Shown here in pieces: positions 50,601 to 63,500 of a stretch of 64,000 nucleotides of DNA. Below the pieces are notes generated by a model. The model did no database searches, was not told the DNA's origin, and was given only the letters and a program-made list of their open reading frames with translations. The stretch spans positions 22,398,812-22,462,811 of the forward strand of contig CM068320.1 of the NCBI GenBank assembly GCA_034766995.1. Reading direction: 5' to 3'. Position 1 is the stretch's first letter. Each line of letters opens with the position of its first letter. This stretch comes from Acanthacorydalis orientalis. Lineage: Eukaryota > Arthropoda > Insecta > Megaloptera > Corydalidae. The translations under genes and the position numbers were made by a program.

Positions 50601-53600
50601 TGAAAATATCGATAGAAAATTTTCCTCAATTTTTCGACAAAAACGCAAAGGGGGGGGTGTTCTCGATTTCTCAAAAAATTAATTTCGGAAAATTGCAAAT
50701 TTTTTTCAATATTATCAAAATATACGCCAGACGAAAACGTGCGCGCATGTCAGTTCGGCCATATTTTGCACAGGGCCGGCGCAGTGGCCCCACAAAGTTT
50801 GGGTTTCTAGCATTTTCAACTTTTCAGAATTTTCGATATTTCAATTGCGTTTTTCAACACTTTATCGTGCGAATTGCGCGTTTTAAATGTTTGTACGAGA
50901 AAGTACGTGTCGAGAAGATTCGATTACGCTGAAAATATCGATAGAAAATTTTCCTCAATTTTTCGACAAAAACGCAAAGGGGGGGGTGTTCTCGATTTCT
51001 CAAAAAATTAATTTCGGAAAATTGCAAATTTTTTTCAATATTATCAAAATATACGCCAGACGAAAACGTGCGCGCATGTCAGTTCGGCCATATTTTGCAC
51101 AGGGCCGGCGCAGTGGCCCCACAAAGTTTGGGTTTCTAGCATTTTCAACTTTTCAGAATTTTCGATATTTCAATTGCGTTTTTCAACACTTTATCGTGCG
51201 AATTGCGCGTTTTAAATGTTTGTACGAGAAAGTACGTGTCGAGAAGATTCGATTACGCTGAAAATATCGATAGAAAATTTTCCTCAATTTTTCGACAAAA
51301 ACGCAAAGGGGGGGGTGTTCTCGATTTCTCAAAAAATTAATTTCGGAAAATTGCAAATTTTTTTCAATATTATCAAAATATACGCCAGACGAAAACGTGC
51401 GCGCATGTCAGTTCGGCCATATTTTGCACAGGGCCGGCGCAGTGGCCCCACAAAGTTTGGGTTTCTAGCATTTTCAACTTTTCAGAATTTTCGATATTTC
51501 AATTGCGTTTTTCAACACTTTATCGTGCGAATTGCGCGTTTTAAATGTTTGTACGAGAAAGTACGTGTCGAGAAGATTCGATTACGCTGAAAATATCGAT
51601 AGAAAATTTTCCTCAATTTTTCGACAAAAACGCAAAGGGGGGGGTGTTCTCGATTTCTCAAAAAATTAATTTCGGAAAATTGCAAATTTTTTTCAATATT
51701 ATCAAAATATACGCCAGACGAAAACGTGCGCGCATGTCAGTTCGGCCATATTTTGCACAGGGCCGGCGCAGTGGCCCCACAAAGTTTGGGTTTCTAGCAT
51801 TTTCAACTTTTCAGAATTTTCGATATTTCAATTGCGTTTTTCAACACTTTATCGTGCGAATTGCGCGTTTTAAATGTTTGTACGAGAAAGTACGTGTCGA
51901 GAAGATTCGATTACGCTGAAAATATCGATAGAAAATTTTCCTCAATTTTTCGACAAAAACGCAAAGGGGGGGGTGTTCTCGATTTCTCAAAAAATTAATT
52001 TCGGAAAATTGCAAATTTTTTTCAATATTATCAAAATATACGCCAGACGAAAACGTGCGCGCATGTCAGTTCGGCCATATTTTGCACAGGGCCGGCGCAG
52101 TGGCCCCACAAAGTTTGGGTTTCTAGCATTTTCAACTTTTCAGAATTTTCGATATTTCAATTGCGTTTTTCAACACTTTATCGTGCGAATTGCGCGTTTT
52201 AAATGTTTGTACGAGAAAGTACGTGTCGAGAAGATTCGATTACGCTGAAAATATCGATAGAAAATTTTCCTCAATTTTTCGACAAAAACGCAAAGGGGGG
52301 GGTGTTCTCGATTTCTCAAAAAATTAATTTCGGAAAATTGCAAATTTTTTTCAATATTATCAAAATATACGCCAGACGAAAACGTGCGCGCATGTCAGTT
52401 CGGCCATATTTTGCACAGGGCCGGCGCAGTGGCCCCACAAAGTTTGGGTTTCTAGCATTTTCAACTTTTCAGAATTTTCGATATTTCAATTGCGTTTTTC
52501 AACACTTTATCGTGCGAATTGCGCGTTTTAAATGTTTGTACGAGAAAGTACGTGTCGAGAAGATTCGATTACGCTGAAAATATCGATAGAAAATTTTCCT
52601 CAATTTTTCGACAAAAACGCAAAGGGGGGGGTGTTCTCGATTTCTCAAAAAATTAATTTCGGAAAATTGCAAATTTTTTTCAATATTATCAAAATATACG
52701 CCAGACGAAAACGTGCGCGCATGTCAGTTCGGCCATATTTTGCACAGGGCCGGCGCAGTGGCCCCACAAAGTTTGGGTTTCTAGCATTTTCAACTTTTCA
52801 GAATTTTCGATATTTCAATTGCGTTTTTCAACACTTTATCGTGCGAATTGCGCGTTTTAAATGTTTGTACGAGAAAGTACGTGTCGAGAAGATTCGATTA
52901 CGCTGAAAATATCGATAGAAAATTTTCCTCAATTTTTCGACAAAAACGCAAAGGGGGGGGTGTTCTCGATTTCTCAAAAAATTAATTTCGGAAAATTGCA
53001 AATTTTTTTCAATATTATCAAAATATACGCCAGACGAAAACGTGCGCGCATGTCAGTTCGGCCATATTTTGCACAGGGCCGGCGCAGTGGCCCCACAAAG
53101 TTTGGGTTTCTAGCATTTTCAACTTTTCAGAATTTTCGATATTTCAATTGCGTTTTTCAACACTTTATCGTGCGAATTGCGCGTTTTAAATGTTTGTACG
53201 AGAAAGTACGTGTCGAGAAGATTCGATTACGCTGAAAATATCGATAGAAAATTTTCCTCAATTTTTCGACAAAAACGCAAAGGGGGGGGTGTTCTCGATT
53301 TCTCAAAAAATTAATTTCGGAAAATTGCAAATTTTTTTCAATATTATCAAAATATACGCCAGACGAAAACGTGCGCGCATGTCAGTTCGGCCATATTTTG
53401 CACAGGGCCGGCGCAGTGGCCCCACAAAGTTTGGGTTTCTAGCATTTTCAACTTTTCAGAATTTTCGATATTTCAATTGCGTTTTTCAACACTTTATCGT
53501 GCGAATTGCGCGTTTTAAATGTTTGTACGAGAAAGTACGTGTCGAGAAGATTCGATTACGCTGAAAATATCGATAGAAAATTTTCCTCAATTTTTCGACA

Positions 53601-54505
53601 AAAACGCAAAGGGGGGGGTGTTCTCGATTTCTCAAAAAATTAATTTCGGAAAATTGCAAATTTTTTTCAATATTATCAAAATATACGCCAGACGAAAACG
53701 TGCGCGCATGTCAGTTCGGCCATATTTTGCACAGGGCCGGCGCAGTGGCCCCACAAAGTTTGGGTTTCTAGCATTTTCAACTTTTCAGAATTTTCGATAT
53801 TTCAATTGCGTTTTTCAACACTTTATCGTGCGAATTGCGCGTTTTAAATGTTTGTACGAGAAAGTACGTGTCGAGAAGATTCGATTACGCTGAAAATATC
53901 GATAGAAAATTTTCCTCAATTTTTCGACAAAAACGCAAAGGGGGGGGTGTTCTCGATTTCTCAAAAAATTAATTTCGGAAAATTGCAAATTTTTTTCAAT
54001 ATTATCAAAATATACGCCAGACGAAAACGTGCGCGCATGTCAGTTCGGCCATATTTTGCACAGGGCCGGCGCAGTGGCCCCACAAAGTTTGGGTTTCTAG
54101 CATTTTCAACTTTTCAGAATTTTCGATATTTCAATTGCGTTTTTCAACACTTTATCGTGCGAATTGCGCGTTTTAAATGTTTGTACGAGAAAGTACGTGT
54201 CGAGAAGATTCGATTACGCTGAAAATATCGATAGAAAATTTTCCTCAATTTTTCGACAAAAACGCAAAGGGGGGGGTGTTCTCGATTTCTCAAAAAATTA
54301 ATTTCGGAAAATTGCAAATTTTTTTCAATATTATCAAAATATACGCCAGACGAAAACGTGCGCGCATGTCAGTTCGGCCATATTTTGCACAGGGCCGGCG
54401 CAGTGGCCCCACAAAGTTTGGGTTTCTAGCATTTTCAACTTTTCAGAATTTTCGATATTTCAATTGCGTTTTTCAACACTTTATCGTGCGAATTGCGCGT
54501 TTTAA
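17657..54505. repeat. Satellite, homogenised core (112 units)
   Basis: Units here are uniform by eye and in their translated frames. The only departures I found are one unit with G254 (starting 32133) and one with a 9-G tract (starting 34107). Every other unit keeps the exact 329-bp length. Confidence 0.88.
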
Positions 54506-57500
54506 ATGTTTGTACGAGAAAGTACGTGTCGAGAAGATTCGATTACGCTGAAAATATCGATAGAAAATTTTCCTCAATTTTTCGACAAAAACGCAAAGGG
54601 GGGGGTGTTCTCGATTTCTCAAAAATTAATTTCGGAAAATTGCAAATTTTTTTCAATATTATCAAAATATACGCCAGACGAAAACGTGCGCGCATGTCAG
54701 TTCGGCCATATTTTGCACAGGGCCGGCGCAGTGGCCCCACAAAGTTTGGGTTTCTAGCATTTTCAACTTTTCAGAATTTTCGATATTTCAATTGCGTTTT
54801 TCAACACTTTATCGTGCGAATTGCGCGTTTTAAATGTTTGTACGAGAAAGTACGTGTCGAGAAGATTCGATTACGCTGAAAATATCGATAGAAAATTTTC
54901 CTCAATTTTTCGACAAAAACGCAAAGGGGGGGGTGTTCTCGATTTCTCAAAAAATTAATTTCGGAAAATTGCAAATTTTTTTCAATATTATCAAAATATA
55001 CGCCAGACGAAAACGTGCGCGCATGTCAGTTCGGCCATATTTTGCACAGGGCCGGCGCAGTGGCCCCACAAAGTTTGGGTTTCTAGCATTTTCAACTTTT
55101 CAGAATTTTCGATATTTCAATTGCGTTTTTCAACACTTTATCGTGCGAATTGCGCGTTTTAAATGTTTGTACGAGAAAGTACGTGTCGAGAAGATTCGAT
55201 TACGCTGAAAATATCGATAGAAAATTTTCCTCAATTTTTCGACAAAAACGCAAAGGGGGGGGTGTTCTCGATTTCTCAAAAAATTAATTTCGGAAAATTG
55301 CAAATTTTTTTCAATATTATCAAAATATACGCCAGACGAAAACGTGCGCGCATGTCAGTTCGGCCATATTTTGCACAGGGCCGGCGCAGTGGCCCCACAA
55401 AGTTTGGGTTTCTAGGATTTTCAACTTTTCAGAATTTTCGATATTTCAATTGCGTTTTTCAACACTTTATCGTGCGAATTGCGCGTTTTAAATGTTTGTA
55501 CGAGAAAGTACGTGTCGAGAAGATTCGATTACGCTGAAAATATCGATAGAAAATTTTCCTCAATTTTTCGACAAAAACGCAAAGGGGGGGGTGTTCTCGA
55601 TTTCTCAAAAAATTAATTTCGGAAAATTGCAAATTTTTTTCAATATTATCAAAATATACGCCAGACGAAAACGTGCGCGCATGTCAGTTCGGCCATATTT
55701 TGCACAGGGCCGGCGCAGTGGCCCCACAAAGTTTGGGTTTCTAGCATTTTCAACTTTTCAGAATTTTCGATATTTCAATTGCGTTTTTCAACACTTTATC
55801 GTGCGAATTGCGCGTTTTAAATGTTTGTACGAGAAAGTACGTGTCGAGAAGATTCGATTACGCTGAAAATATCGATAGAAAATTTTCCTCAATTTTTCGA
55901 CAAAAACGCAAAGGGGGGGGTGTTCTCGATTTCTCAAAAAATTAATTTCGGAAAATTGCAAATTTTTTTCAATATTATCAAAATATACGCCAGACGAAAA
56001 CGTGCGCGCATGTCAGTTCGGCCATATTTTGCACAGGGCCGGCGCAGTGGCCCCACAAAGTTTGGGTTTCTAGCATTTTCAACTTTTCAGAATTTTCGAT
56101 ATTTCAATTGCGTTTTTCAACACTTTATCGTGCGAATTGCGCGTTTTAAATGTTTGTACGAGAAAGTACGTGTCGAGAAGATTCGATTACGCTGAAAATA
56201 TCGATAGAAAATTTTCCTCAATTTTTCGACAAAAACGCAAAGGGGGGGGTGTTCTCGATTTCTCAAAAAATTAATTTCGGAAAATTGCAAATTTTTTTCA
56301 ATATTATCAAAATATACGCCAGACGAAAACGTGCGCGCATGTCAGTTCGGCCATATTTTGCACAGGGCCGGCGCAGTGGCCCCACAAAGTTTGGGTTTCT
56401 AGCATTTTCAACTTTTCAGAATTTTCGATATTTCAATTGCGTTTTTCAACACTTTATCGTGCGAATTGCGCGTTTTAAATGTTTGTACGAGAAAGTACGT
56501 GTCGAGAAGATTCGATTACGCTGAAAATATCGATAGAAAATTTTCCTCAATTTTTCGACAAAAACGCAAAGGGGGGGGTGTTCTCGATTTCTCAAAAAAT
56601 TAATTTCGGAAAATTGCAAATTTTTTTCAATATTATCAAAATATACGCCAGACGAAAACGTGCGCGCATGTCAGTTCGGCCATATTTTGCACAGGGCCGG
56701 CGCAGTGGCCCCACAAAGTTTGGGTTTCTAGCATTTTCAACTTTTCAGAATTTTCGATATTTCAATTGCGTTTTTCAACACTTTATCGTGCGAATTGCGC
56801 GTTTTAAATGTTTGTACGAGAAAGTACGTGTCGAGAAGATTCGATTACGCTGAAAATATCGATAGAAAATTTTCCTCAATTTTTCGACAAAAACGCAAAG
56901 GGGGGGGTGTTCTCGATTTCTCAAAAAATTAATTTCGGAAAATTGCAAATTTTTTTCAATATTATCAAAATATACGCCAGACGAAAACGTGCGCGCATGT
57001 CAGTTCGGCCATATTTTGCACAGGGCCGGCGCAGTGGCCCCACAAAGTTTGGGTTTCTAGCATTTTCAACTTTTCAGAATTTTCGATATTTCAATTGCGT
57101 TTTTCAACACTTTATCGTGCGAATTGCGCGTTTTAAATGTTTGTACGAGAAAGTACGTGTCGAGAAGATTCGATTACGCTGAAAATATCGATAGAAAATT
57201 TTCCTCAATTTTTCGACAAAAACGCAAAGGGGGGGGTGTTCTCGATTTCTCAAAAAATTAATTTCGGAAAATTGCAAATTTTTTTCAATATTATCAAAAT
57301 ATACGCCAGACGAAAACGTGCGCGCATGTCAGTTCGGCCATATTTTGCACAGGGCCGGCGCAGTGGCCCCACAAAGTTTGGGTTTCTAGCATTTTCAACT
57401 TTTCAGAATTTTCGATATTTCAATTGCGTTTTTCAACACTTTATCGTGCGAATTGCGCGTTTTAAATGTTTGTACGAGAAAGTACGTGTCGAGAAGATTC

Positions 57501-60500
57501 GATTACGCTGAAAATATCGATAGAAAATTTTCCTCAATTTTTCGACAAAAACGCAAAGGGGGGGGTGTTCTCGATTTCTCAAAAAATTAATTTCGGAAAA
57601 TTGCAAATTTTTTTCAATATTATCAAAATATACGCCAGACGAAAACGTGCGCGCATGTCAGTTCGGCCATATTTTGCACAGGGCCGGCGCAGTGGCCCCA
57701 CAAAGTTTGGGTTTCTAGCATTTTCAACTTTTCAGAATTTTCGATATTTCAATTGCGTTTTTCAACACTTTATCGTGCGAATTGCGCGTTTTAAATGTTT
57801 GTACGAGAAAGTACGTGTCGAGAAGATTCGATTACGCTGAAAATATCGATAGAAAATTTTCCTCAATTTTTCGACAAAAACGCAAAGGGGGGGGTGTTCT
57901 CGATTTCTCAAAAAATTAATTTCGGAAAATTGCAAATTTTTTTCAATATTATCAAAATATACGCCAGACGAAAACGTGCGCGCATGTCAGTTCGGCCATA
58001 TTTTGCACAGGGCCGGCGCAGTGGCCCCACAAAGTTTGGGTTTCTAGCATTTTCAACTTTTCAGAATTTTCGATATTTCAATTGCGTTTTTCAACACTTT
58101 ATCGTGCGAATTGCGCGTTTTAAATGTTTGTACGAGAAAGTACGTGTCGAGAAGATTCGATTACGCTGAAAATATCGATAGAAAATTTTCCTCAATTTTT
58201 CGACAAAAACGCAAAGGGGGGGGTGTTCTCGATTTCTCAAAAAATTAATTTCGGAAAATTGCAAATTTTTTTCAATATTATCAAAATATACGCCAGACGA
58301 AAACGTGCGCGCATGTCAGTTCGGCCATATTTTGCACAGGGCCGGCGCAGTGGCCCCACAAAGTTTGGGTTTCTAGCATTTTCAACTTTTCAGAATTTTC
58401 GATATTTCAATTGCGTTTTTCAACACTTTATCGTGCGAATTGCGCGTTTTAAATGTTTGTACGAGAAAGTACGTGTCGAGAAGATTCGATTACGCTGAAA
58501 ATATCGATAGAAAATTTTCCTCAATTTTTCGACAAAAACGCAAAGGGGGGGGTGTTCTCGATTTCTCAAAAAATTAATTTCGGAAAATTGCAAATTTTTT
58601 TCAATATTATCAAAATATACGCCAGACGAAAACGTGCGCGCATGTCAGTTCGGCCATATTTTGCACAGGGCCGGCGCAGTGGCCCCACAAAGTTTGGGTT
58701 TCTAGCATTTTCAACTTTTCAGAATTTTCGATATTTCAATTGCGTTTTTCAACACTTTATCGTGCGAATTGCGCGTTTTAAATGTTTGTACGAGAAAGTA
58801 CGTGTCGAGAAGATTCGATTACGCTGAAAATATCGATAGAAAATTTTCCTCAATTTTTCGACAAAAACGCAAAGGGGGGGGTGTTCTCGATTTCTCAAAA
58901 AATTAATTTCGGAAAATTGCAAATTTTTTTCAATATTATCAAAATATACGCCAGACGAAAACGTGCGCGCATGTCAGTTCGGCCATATTTTGCACAGGGC
59001 CGGCGCAGTGGCCCCACAAAGTTTGGGTTTCTAGCATTTTCAACTTTTCAGAATTTTCGATATTTCAATTGCGTTTTTCAACACTTTATCGTGCGAATTG
59101 CGCGTTTTAAATGTTTGTACGAGAAAGTACGTGTCGAGAAGATTCGATTACGCTGAAAATATCGATAGAAAATTTTCCTCAATTTTTCGACAAAAACGCA
59201 AAGGGGGGGGTGTTCTCGATTTCTCAAAAAATTAATTTCGGAAAATTGCAAATTTTTTTCAATATTATCAAAATATACGCCAGACGAAAACGTGCGCGCA
59301 TGTCAGTTCGGCCATATTTTGCACAGGGCCGGCGCAGTGGCCCCACAAAGTTTGGGTTTCTAGCATTTTCAACTTTTCAGAATTTTCGATATTTCAATTG
59401 CGTTTTTCAACACTTTATCGTGCGAATTGCGCGTTTTAAATGTTTGTACGAGAAAGTACGTGTCGAGAAGATTCGATTACGCTGAAAATATCGATAGAAA
59501 ATTTTCCTCAATTTTTCGACAAAAACGCAAAGGGGGGGGTGTTCTCGATTTCTCAAAAAATTAATTTCGGAAAATTGCAAATTTTTTTCAATATTATCAA
59601 AATATACGCCAGACGAAAACGTGCGCGCATGTCAGTTCGGCCATATTTTGCACAGGGCCGGCGCAGTGGCCCCACAAAGTTTGGGTTTCTAGCATTTTCA
59701 ACTTTTCAGAATTTTCGATATTTCAATTGCGTTTTTCAACACTTTATCGTGCGAATTGCGCGTTTTAAATGTTTGTACGAGAAAGTACGTGTCGAGAAGA
59801 TTCGATTACGCTGAAAATATCGATAGAAAATTTTCCTCAATTTTTCGACAAAAACGCAAAGGGGGGGGTGTTCTCGATTTCTCAAAAAATTAATTTCGGA
59901 AAATTGCAAATTTTTTTCAATATTATCAAAATATACGCCAGACGAAAACGTGCGCGCATGTCAGTTCGGCCATATTTTGCACAGGGCCGGCGCAGTGGCC
60001 CCACAAAGTTTGGGTTTCTAGCATTTTCAACTTTTCAGAATTTTCGATATTTCAATTGCGTTTTTGAACACTTTATCGTGCGAATTGCGCGTTTTAAATG
60101 TTTGTACGAGAAAGTACGTGTCGAGAAGATTCGATTACGCTGAAAATATCGATAGAAAATTTTCCTCAATTTTTCGACAAAAACGCAAAGGGGGGGGTGT
60201 TCTCGATTTCTCAAAAAATTAATTTCGGAAAATTGCAAATTTTTTTCAATATTATCAAAATATACGCCAGACGAAAACGTGCGCGCATGTCAGTTCGGCC
60301 ATATTTTGCACAGGGCCGGCGCAGTGGCCCCACAAAGTTTGGGTTTCTAGGATTTTCAACTTTTCAGAATTTTCGATATTTCAATTGCGTTTTTCAACAC
60401 TTTATCGTGCGAATTGCGCGTTTTAAATGTTTGTACGAGAAAGTACGTGTCGAGAAGATTCGATTACGCTGAAAATATCGATAGAAAATTTTCCTCAATT

Positions 60501-63500
60501 TTTCGACAAAAACGCAAAGGGGGGGGTGTTCTCGATTTCTCAAAAAATTAATTTCGGAAAATTGCAAATTTTTTTCAATATTATCAAAATATACGCCAGA
60601 CGAAAACGTGCGCACATGTCAGTTCGGCCATATTTTGCACAGGGCCGGCGCAGTGGCCCCACAAAGTTTGGGTTTCTAGCATTTTCAACTTTTCAGAATT
60701 TTCGATATTTCAATTGCGTTTTTGAACACTTTATCGTGCGAATTGCGCGTTTTAAATGTTTGTACGAGAAAGTACGTGTCGAGAAGATTCGATTACGCTG
60801 AAAATATCGATAGAAAATTTTCCTCAATTTTTCGACAAAAACGCAAAGGGGGGGGTGTTCTCGATTTCTCAAAAAATTAATTTCGGAAAATTGCAAATTT
60901 TTTTCAATATTATCAAAATATACGCCAGACGAAAACGTGCGCGCATGTCAGTTCGGCCATATTTTGCACAGGGCCGGCGCAGTGGCCCCACAAAGTTTGG
61001 GTTTCTAGCATTTTCAACTTTTCAGAATTTTCGATATTTCAATTGCGTTTTTCAACACTTTATCGTGCGAATTGCGCGTTTTAAATGTTTGTACGAGAAA
61101 GTACGTGTCGAGAAGATTCGATTACGCTGAAAATATCGATAGAAAATTTTCCTCAATTTTTCGACAAAAACGCAAAGGGGGGGGTGTTCTCGATTTCTCA
61201 AAAAATTAATTTCGGAAAATTGCAAATTTTTTTCAATATTATCAAAATATACGCCAGACGAAAACGTGCGCGCATGTCAGTTCGGCCATATTTTGCACAG
61301 GGCCGGCGCAGTGGCCCCACAAAGTTTGGGTTTCTAGCATTTTCAACTTTTCAGAATTTTCGATACTTCAATTGCGTTTTTGAACACTTTATCGTGCGAA
61401 TTGCGCGTTTTAAATGTTTGTACGAGAAAGTACGTGTCGAGAAGATTCGATTACGCTGAAAATATCGATAGAAAATTTTCCTCAATTTTTCGACAAAAAC
61501 GCAAAGGGGGGTGTTCTCGATTTCTCAAAAAATTAATTTCGGAAAATTGCAAATTTTTTTCAATATTATCAAAATATACGCCAGACGAAAACGTGCGCGC
61601 ATGTCAGTTCGGCCATATTTTGCACAGGGCCGGCGCAGTGGCCCCACAAAATTTGGGTTTCTAGCATTTTCAACTTTTCAGAATTTTCGATATTTCAATT
61701 GCGTTTTTCAACACTTTATCGTGCGAATTGCGCGTTTTAAATGTTTGTACGAGAAAGTACGTGTCGAGAAGATTCGATTACGCTGAAAATATCGATAGAA
61801 AATTTTCCTCAATTTTTCGACAAAAACGCAAAGGGGGGTGTTCTCGATTTCTCAAAAAATTAATTTCGGAAAATTGCAAATTTTTTTCAATATTATCAAA
61901 ATATACGCCAGACGAAAACGTGCGCGCATGTCAGTTCGGCCATATTTTGCACAGGGCCGGCGCAGTGGCCCCACAAAATTTGGGTTTCTAGCATTTTCAA
62001 CTTTTCAGAATTTTCGATATTTCAATTGCGTTTTTCAACACTTTATCGTGCGAATTGCGCGTTTTAAATGTTTGTACGAGAAAGTACGTGTCGAGAAGAT
62101 TCGATTACGCTGAAAATATCGATAGAAAATTTTCCTCAATTTTTCGACAAAAACGCAAAGGGGGGGGTGTTCTCGATTTCTCAAAAAATTAATTTCGGAA
62201 AATTGCAAATTTTTTTCAATATTATCAAAATATACGCCAGACGAAAACGTGCGCGCATGTCAGTTCGGCCATATTTTGCACAGGGCCGGCGCAGTGGCCC
62301 CACAAAGTTTGGGTTTCTAGCATTTTCAACTTTTCAGAATTTTCGATATTTCAATTGCGTTTTTCAACACTTTATCGTGCGAATTGCGCGTTTTAAATGT
62401 TTGTACGAGAAAGTACGTGTCGAGAAGATTCGATTACGCTGAAAATATCGATAGAAAATTTTCCTCAATTTTTCGACAAAAACGCAAAGGGGGGGGTGTT
62501 CTCGATTTCTCAAAAAATTAATTTCGGAAAATTGCAAATTTTTTTCAATATTATCAAAATATACGCCAGACGAAAACGTGCGCGCATGTCAGTTCGGCCA
62601 TATTTTGCACAGGGCCGGCGCAGTGGCCCCACAAAGTTTTGGTTTCTAGGATTGTCAACTTTTCAGAATTTTCGATATTTCAATTGCGTTTTTGAACACT
62701 TTATCGTGCGAATTGCGCGTTTTAAATGTTTGTACGAGAAAGTACGTGTCGAGAAGATTCGATTACGCTGAAAATATCGATAGAAAATTTTCCTCAATTT
62801 TTCGACAAAAACGCAAAGGGGGGGGTGTTCTCGATTTCTCAAAAAATTAATTTCGGAAAGTTGCAAATTTTTTTCAATATTATCAAAATATACGCCAGAC
62901 GAAAACGTGCGCGCATGTCAGTTCGGCCATATTTTGCACAGGGCCGGCGCAGTGGCCCCACAAAGTTTGGGTTTCTAGCATTTTCAACTTTTCAGAATTT
63001 TCGATATTTCAATTGCGTTTTTCAACACTTTATCGTGCGAATTGCGCGTTTTAAATGTTTGTACGAGAAAGTACGTGTCGAGAAGATTCGATTACGCTGA
63101 AAATATCGATAGAAAATTTTCCTCAATTTTTCGACAAAAACGCAAAGGGGGGGGTGTTCTCGATTTCTCAAAAAATTAATTTCGGAAAATTGCAAATTTT
63201 TTTCAATATTATCAAAATATACGCCAGACAAAAACGTGCGCGCATGACAGTTCGGCCATATTTTGCACAGGGCCGGCGCAGTGGCCCCACAAAGTTTGGG
63301 TTTCTAGGATTTTCAACTTTTCAGAATTTTCGATATTTCAATTGCGTTTTTCAACACTTTATCGTGCGAATTGCGCGTTTTAAATGTTCGTACGAGAAAG
63401 TACGTGTCGAGAAGATTCGATTACGCTGAAAATATCGATAGAAAATTTTCCTCAATTTTTCGACAAAAACGCAAAGGGGGGGGGTGTTCTCGATTTCTCA

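Noticed and set aside
11342..63231. Reverse-strand 65-73-codon frames in some satellite units
   Set aside because: They appear only where an edge variant (mainly G298) or an indel alters a stop, and they share the satellite sequence; not genes.
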